Shown here piece after piece: positions 23,838 through 27,230 of a DNA stretch of 27,230 nucleotides; the stretch's first letter is position 1, and each line of letters opens with the position of its first letter. The stretch lies in the NCBI GenBank assembly GCA_030592655.1, contig JAUVIQ010000011.1, positions 1 through 27,230 on the forward strand, given 5' to 3'. Below the pieces are notes generated by a model. That model was not told the DNA's origin. It worked only from the letters and a program-made list of their open reading frames with translations, and ran no database searches. The position numbers and the translations under genes are program-made. This DNA comes from Planctomycetales bacterium. GTDB lineage: Bacteria; Planctomycetota; Phycisphaerae; SM23-33.

Positions 23838-24646
23838 ACCGGCGTGAAAAGTTCGTCCATCTTCGCAGCGACGTCGTCGGCCTGCATGAGCGTCTGTCCT
23901 ATCAGGACGGTATTGACGCCGGCATCGGCGAGCCGGAGCGTATCGTTCCGCGTCTTGATTCCCGATTCGCTCACGAGCGTCCGCAGGTCGCCCACAAGTT
24001 CGGCCAGGCGGAGAGTCGTGGCGATGTCCGTCTCGAACGTCGTCAGATCGCGGTTGTTGATTCCGAGCAGGCTGTATGACGCATGAGGGAAACCGATCAT
24101 CGACCGGATGCGCATGAAGTTGTCGGTTCCGTGGGTTTCCACCAGGCAGGTGAGTTTCAGCGACGCAGCCAGTATCATCAGGTCGGTCAGTTCGCCGGGC
24201 ATGAGGCACTCGGTTATCAGTAGTATCGCGTCGGCCCCGGCTAAGCGACTTTGCCAGACCTGGTACGGGTCGATGATGAAGTCCTTTCGCAGGACCGGAA
24301 GGCTGACGGCCTGTCGGACGGCGCGGAGGTCGTCGAGCGAACCGCTGAAGTATTGTTCGTCGGTCAGTACGCTGATGGCGTCGGCTCCGGCGTCTGCGTA
24401 CTTTCGGGCGATTCGGGCCGGATCGAAATCGGGGCAAATCACCCCGGCTGACGGTGAAGCCTTTTTGACCTCGGCGATGACGTTGAGGAGTTTTTCGGGC
24501 TTGTGTGTACATGCGGTGAAGAAGTTCCGCACCGGCGGCGCGGCGGCGATACCGGCCTGGAGTTGCTCGATCGGACGGTCGCGCTTGAGGCGGGCGATTT
24601 CTTTCCGCTTGGTTTCGACGATTCGGTCTAATATATTCCCTGCCAC
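23834..24646 (-). CDS. trpC: Indole-3-glycerol phosphate synthase
   Basis: The TIM-barrel enzyme of tryptophan synthesis closes the indole ring of CdRP. Motifs are 'IAEVKKASPSAG', 'ISVLTDEQYFSGSLDDL', 'LPVLRKDFIIDPYQV', 'LGINNRDLTTF' and 'LVSESGIKT', all in the usual order with the catalytic lysines and glutamates. I chose the GTG at 24646 (270 residues) because the TTGACA-17-TAACGT promoter places transcription start within a base or two of it. A TTG at 24667 would add 7 residues but lies upstream of that start. No other trp gene is in the window. It is divergent from the CPBP gene and convergent with vapC. Confidence 0.93.
   Translation of the reverse strand: MAGNILDRIVETKRKEIARLKRDRPIEQLQAGIAAAPPVRNFFTACTHKPEKLLNVIAEVKKASPSAGVICPDFDPARIARKYADAGADAISVLTDEQYFSGSLDDLRAVRQAVSLPVLRKDFIIDPYQVWQSRLAGADAILLITECLMPGELTDLMILAASLKLTCLVETHGTDNFMRIRSMIGFPHASYSLLGINNRDLTTFETDIATTLRLAELVGDLRTLVSESGIKTRNDTLRLADAGVNTVLIGQTLMQADDVAAKMDELFTPV
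24609..24637 (+). promoter_or_regulatory. Promoter of the CPBP protease gene, inside the trpC start region
   Basis: TTGGTT (24609-24614), a 17-bp spacer and TATATT (24632-24637). It lies within the 5' end of trpC on the opposite strand. The leader would be about 30 nt and has an AAAGG 11 nt before the ATG. Confidence 0.4.
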
Positions 24647-24653
24647 GAGTGTT

Positions 24654-24682
24654 ACGTTAAAAGGCAACCGAAACTATGTCAA
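24654..24682 (-). promoter_or_regulatory. Promoter of trpC, inside the CPBP gene start
   Basis: On the minus strand, TTGACA (24682-24677), a 17-bp spacer and TAACGT (24659-24654, a weak -10). The -35 overlaps the first codons of the divergent gene. Transcription would begin at about 24647, directly at the GTG start of trpC. Confidence 0.45.
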
Positions 24683-25560
24683 ACGGTTTAGTTTCTCTGA
24701 TATTGGCTTCGACGACGCATCCGTCGAACGACGAGGCATTGACAGGCTGGATGCTTGTGCTTCTGGCGATGGGGGTCTGCACGTTTTCAGCCTGGGTGTT
24801 CGTCCGCATACTCCGTCCGGGAAAGTTCCTTCTCCCAGACACGCCGGGCCGACCTAACTCGCTGCATATCCTGCACATATTCGGGGTGTACCTTGCGCAC
24901 GTGGTTGTCGGTTGGCTGGCGATATTGGCCATAGCGGCTTGGCAGGGCGTCAAGCTGGTACCGGACGAACCCATTCCGATGACTGTGGGGCTTCCGGCAA
25001 CGGGCGTCAGATTGGTGGTTCTTATCGTTGGGGTGGTGGTTGTGGCGTCGATGGCGTTTCCCGGTGGCATGAGGCGCGGGTTGGGACTCAGCACCCGCAG
25101 ATGGTTCAGCGATACGGGACGGGCGATTGTCGGGTTTCTGGCGATCCTTCCGTTGTGTATCGCGGCGATGCTATTGATGGGATACCTGATTAAGAATGGC
25201 ATTCTGCCAATCAAGTCAACGGAGCATCCCGCCCTCGTGTTCATTCGTCAGGCGCCGGTGGCGTGGGTGGTCGCGGTGTTCGCCGTTACGGCTATCCTGG
25301 CGCCGCTCGGGGAGGAGTTATTTTTTCGCGGGCTTGTCCAATCGCTGCTTCGCAAGCACCTCGGCGGTCCCTGGCCGGCGATTCTGGCGACGTCGGTCAT
25401 CTTCGCAGCCATTCATGCGCCAATCTACAAGGACATGCCCGCGCTTTTCCTGCTGAGTGTGGCATTGGGGTACAACTACGAGCGGACGGGGCGATTGCTC
25501 AGTCCGATACTCATGCACACCATATTCAATGCCGTGATGCTTTGGGGTGTGTTGGGTTAA
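24676..25560 (+). CDS. CPBP family intramembrane glutamic protease
   Basis: This 294-residue membrane protein has about six to eight hydrophobic segments. The three motifs of the CPBP/Rce1 family are present: 'GEELFFRG' (E213, E214, R218), 'VIFAAIHA' (F233, H237) and 'HTIFNAV' (H271, N275). These residues form the catalytic site within the membrane. Family members cleave prenylated or other membrane-bound peptides, or protect against bacteriocins; the bacterial substrate is usually unknown. It begins 8 nt from the alternative TTG of trpC on the other strand, so the promoters must overlap the coding ends. A palindromic repeat begins 19 nt after its stop. Confidence 0.9.
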   Translation: MSNGLVSLILASTTHPSNDEALTGWMLVLLAMGVCTFSAWVFVRILRPGKFLLPDTPGRPNSLHILHIFGVYLAHVVVGWLAILAIAAWQGVKLVPDEPIPMTVGLPATGVRLVVLIVGVVVVASMAFPGGMRRGLGLSTRRWFSDTGRAIVGFLAILPLCIAAMLLMGYLIKNGILPIKSTEHPALVFIRQAPVAWVVAVFAVTAILAPLGEELFFRGLVQSLLRKHLGGPWPAILATSVIFAAIHAPIYKDMPALFLLSVALGYNYERTGRLLSPILMHTIFNAVMLWGVLG

Positions 25561-25578
25561 AGAAGAAAAAGAAGAAAA

Positions 25579-25678
25579 GATAGCGGGATTATGGGGATTA
25601 CGGAATTACAGGGATTTTGATTTTTCTAAAAGAAACTAAAAGAAACAGAATCCCTGTAATCCCTGTAATCCCGCTATC
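25579..25678. repeat. REP-like palindrome with GGGATTA units
   Basis: GATAGCGGGATTA (25579-25591) is perfectly complementary to TAATCCCGCTATC (25666-25678), and ACAGGGATT (25608-25616) to AATCCCTGT (25649-25657). The left arm carries an extra 8-bp GGAATTAC-like unit. The arms consist of variants of GGGATTA. It is a dispersed-repeat type unrelated to the other palindromes here. Confidence 0.8.
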
Positions 25679-25720
25679 TTCTTTCGGAGAAGGTTGGGGC
25701 GTTCGTGATAATTCGCGCAT

Positions 25721-25887
25721 AAAAAAAGACTGCCGGTGCGGGGAATCCGGCCTCCTCGCCGAATCTCCGCACCCCAGCAGCCTTCATAAAATACCCTCTC
25801 GTTTGCCTCTCCAGTAAATCCAGGCAAAGGGTCGATGAGCCTCCCGTCCGGTGGCATGAGCATTGCTCCCGGACAGAGTCCATTACT
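25721..25887 (-). ncRNA. Candidate small RNA, about 167 nt, GGA-rich
   Basis: The transcript is bounded by a consensus promoter (25922-25894) and an intrinsic terminator (25779-25721) on the minus strand, with no convincing open frame between. It lies in the gap between two genes. Predicted hairpins, 5' to 3': GUCCGG...CCGGAC enclosing GAGC-aau-GCUC; UUGCCU...AGGCAA extended by ACCCU...AGGGU; then the terminator stem. The 5' GGACU can also pair with AGUCU next to the U-run. There are nine GGA motifs, one (GAGGAG) exactly in the terminator loop and two in the second loop. This pattern recalls CsrA-titrating RNAs (CsrB/RsmY type). A 6S RNA is the main alternative. A 37-codon frame from ATG at 25788 runs through the terminator and is unlikely to be coding. 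Confidence 0.7.
25731..25779 (-). terminator. Intrinsic terminator of the candidate small RNA
   Basis: The stem GGTGCGG (25735-25741) / CCGCACC (25767-25773) continues inward through ATC/GGC pairs to a 6-nt loop (25752-25757) and outward by TGC/GCA (25731-25733/25777-25779). On the minus strand it is followed within 3 nt by seven U residues (25727-25721). Confidence 0.85.
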
Positions 25888-25893
25888 GAAACT

Positions 25894-25922
25894 ATTGTAC
25901 GCCGAACCGGTAATTTTGTCAA
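25894..25922 (-). promoter_or_regulatory. Strong promoter of the candidate small RNA
   Basis: On the minus strand, TTGACA (25922-25917), exactly 17 bp, then TACAAT (25899-25894): 11 of 12 consensus bases. It lies 32 nt past the stop of the upstream gene on the same strand, so it is independent of that gene. Confidence 0.8.
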
Positions 25923-25953
25923 GGTGAAATCTGATTTTTCCGGCATGTGCGTT

Positions 25954-26748
25954 TCAATCGAGAATCGGATCGAAATGGAGCGTGAGCGTACCGTCATTGA
26001 TTACCACGTCGGTAATCAACAGTTGATGCCTGACATCATCACCCGGCCACGTTACTTCCGGCCTGATTGCCTGGGCGTCAAGCATATCCACTACCGCTCG
26101 CAGCAACCTGGCGGCATCTTTCGTCGAAGCGGCAGACGAACCACCGTCATTATTATTTGTCCGCCCTATCAGTTTCTGCAACTTTCCGCGAAGTCGCCGA
26201 ATCCGGTCTTCCAGCCATGCTTTCGGGATGGGTAATACGCCAATGCGAATGGCGAGAATTTCCATTTTCATGTCGCCTTCGTCGTCGAAGACAAACTTCA
26301 GGTCCACACTGATGATCTTATCGTACTGTGTGGACTCGACCATCAGCGTCAGCACGCCGTCGTTCATCAAGACCAACGGTCCGCGAAAACCCGCCTTCGC
26401 CAGTTTCGCCGTCGCATACACCGGTTTGGAATTAATGGATGCGATCTGGTCCATCGACACGAGGTACCAGTTGATCTCGTCGGCGGTAACCTTGAAAGTG
26501 AACGGTTTGCCCGCGCCACCGTACACGCTGAAATCGCCGTACAATTTCATGAAGTGCCGTCGCTGGGGGCCTTCACGGTTTTCACGCTCTGCCTGTTCGT
26601 TCAATTCGGTCAGTCTGATAACTCGCTGCTGCGCCTCGCGGTAATCGGACGGGACCCGGTCGGCCAGGCCGAAGAGCAACGCGACGGTCAAAACCGCCGT
26701 TGTCAGCAGTATTATAATCGCCCTGCGAATGTTCCTGCGAACTCTCAT
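25954..26748 (-). CDS. Membrane-anchored protein of unknown function
   Basis: I do not recognise a family. The protein has 264 residues from the ATG at 26748. A basic start (MRVRRNIRRA) leads into one transmembrane segment at about 9-30 (IIILLTTAVLTVALLFGLA), then a charged stretch that could form a short coiled coil ('YREAQQRVIRLTELNEQAERENREG'). The rest looks like a mixed alpha/beta extracytoplasmic domain ('FKVTADEINWYLVS', 'GPLVLMNDGVLTLMVES', 'VINDGTLTLHFDP'). The pattern recalls sensor or lipid-binding domains such as AsmA-like or DUF2140-type proteins, but this is weak. TTGACA (26784-26779), 17 bp and TACCAA would place transcription at the ATG. Confidence 0.75.
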   Translation of the reverse strand: MRVRRNIRRAIIILLTTAVLTVALLFGLADRVPSDYREAQQRVIRLTELNEQAERENREGPQRRHFMKLYGDFSVYGGAGKPFTFKVTADEINWYLVSMDQIASINSKPVYATAKLAKAGFRGPLVLMNDGVLTLMVESTQYDKIISVDLKFVFDDEGDMKMEILAIRIGVLPIPKAWLEDRIRRLRGKLQKLIGRTNNNDGGSSAASTKDAARLLRAVVDMLDAQAIRPEVTWPGDDVRHQLLITDVVINDGTLTLHFDPILD

Positions 26749-26817
26749 AACCCTTTTGGTAGTGAACAATGAACCATATGTCAACAGCAACTCTGGCGGA
26801 CACCGCCGGCGTTGGCC

Positions 26818-26823
26818 TACAAT
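26818..26823 (+). promoter_or_regulatory. Candidate -10 box for hypF
   Basis: TACAAT ends 15 nt before the hypF ATG, giving a leader of about 9 nt. No -35 match and no Shine-Dalgarno are visible. Confidence 0.3.
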
Positions 26824-26838
26824 GAGACAATCGCACCT

Positions 26839-27230
26839 ATGCCGAAACCTGATTTAAAACGCGAGCGTTTGCACCTTACCGGACAGGTCCAGGGCGTTGG
26901 CTTTCGCCCTTACGCCTGGCGTCTTGCCGCTACGGAAGGGCTGACCGGATTCGTCGTCAATGACGCCTCCGGTGCTACAATCGAAGTGCAGGGCAGCACC
27001 GACGCGATTGACCGGTTCGTCCGTCGGATTCCGGCGGAACTTCCGCCGCTTGGGCAGGTGCACGAATGCCGGCGGAAAAATTTGCCGCTTCAGCCTGATG
27101 AAAAAAACTTCGAAATCCGCTCCAGTAGCGGCGGGGAATTGACTGACGCGCAGGTTACGCCCGATACCGCCACATGCGACGATTGCCTGGCTGAATTGTT
27201 CGATAAATCCGACCCGCGATACCGCTACCC
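26839..27230 (+). CDS. hypF: Carbamoyltransferase HypF, N-terminal part (runs off the window)
   Basis: The frame from the ATG at 26839 is open to the window edge (130 codons). It begins with an acylphosphatase domain, 'LHLTGQVQGVGFRPYAWRLA' (about 11-30), whose QGVGFRP loop binds the carbamoyl phosphate. The next block 'TPDTATCDDCLAELFD...DPRYRYP' (about 106-130) is the first CxxC of the HypF zinc-finger pair. HypF makes the thiocarbamate on HypE that becomes the cyanide ligands of [NiFe] hydrogenase, so the genome should encode such a hydrogenase; hypCDE would be expected beyond the edge or elsewhere. It is divergent from the gene at 25954-26748. Confidence 0.93.
   Translation, partial: MPKPDLKRERLHLTGQVQGVGFRPYAWRLAATEGLTGFVVNDASGATIEVQGSTDAIDRFVRRIPAELPPLGQVHECRRKNLPLQPDEKNFEIRSSSGGELTDAQVTPDTATCDDCLAELFDKSDPRYRY

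Noticed and set aside
25791..25835. Resemblance of ACCCUUUGCCUGG in the candidate RNA to the TPP riboswitch core
   Set aside because: The other conserved core (CUGAGA) and the following helix are missing, and no gene lies downstream.
25674..25997. 107-codon minus-strand frame, or a 37-codon peptide starting at 25788 with GAGAGGG upstream
   Set aside because: It reads straight through the strong terminator of the candidate RNA and has no family resemblance. A small leader peptide cannot be fully excluded.
1..27230. tRNA, rRNA, CRISPR array, prophage or defence-island genes
   Set aside because: Scanned by eye on both strands; no cloverleaf T-arm, rRNA core, regularly spaced repeats or phage genes were seen. 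The VapBC and Fic genes are isolated.

Overview
The window looks like chromosomal DNA from a planctomycete, probably of the Phycisphaerae/Sedimentisphaerales type. This is inferred from the mix of genes: a PEP-CTERM surface protein, a FlgI-like lipoprotein without flagellar neighbours, a ribosomal protein S1 with a very long acidic tail, a long bacterial SMC, and many genes with weak or no Shine-Dalgarno sites. No rRNA or tRNA gene is present to fix the taxonomy. Most genes are single or in very short operons, and strands alternate often.

Layout. 1-2201: start of an unidentified membrane protein (minus), a PSP1/RicT-family protein (plus), and tsaB (minus), which carries a palindromic repeat in frame. 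2275-6106: an AsmA-like envelope protein and rpsA, ending in a shared terminator. 6114-9070: the kbl-tdh threonine-degradation pair (minus), divergent from an XRE-cupin regulator; the two promoters overlap on a pair of 15-bp repeats. 9261-12575: a PEP-CTERM metallophosphoesterase, a nitroreductase and pabB. 12577-22799: a minus-strand run read as FlgI-like lipoprotein, smc, a Fic protein, a flavoprotein, a PabC-type aminotransferase and a beta-helix lipoprotein. 22800-23837: a MITE with a clean target-site duplication and a vapBC/fitAB toxin-antitoxin pair. 23834-25560: trpC (minus) divergent from a CPBP membrane protease. 25561-27230: a palindromic repeat, a strong candidate small RNA gene on the minus strand, a membrane-anchored protein of unknown function, and the 5' end of hypF, which runs off the window.

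How the genes fit together. tdh and kbl together convert threonine to glycine and acetyl-CoA. The adjacent XRE-cupin protein is the obvious candidate regulator. pabB and the class-IV aminotransferase could supply p-aminobenzoate for folate. trpC and hypF are isolated members of tryptophan synthesis and [NiFe]-hydrogenase maturation.

The most interesting non-coding signals are: (1) an orphan minus-strand RNA of about 167 nt with a TTGACA-17-TACAAT promoter, three predicted hairpins, nine GGA motifs and a strong intrinsic terminator; (2) a 102-bp perfect-armed palindrome that fills exactly 34 in-phase codons of tsaB; (3) a 90-bp MITE with 9-bp target duplications; (4) the shared tdh/regulator promoter; and (5) at least five unrelated palindromic repeat families within 27 kb. 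I found no defence island, CRISPR array or biosynthetic cluster. All promoter, folding and repeat calls were made by eye.
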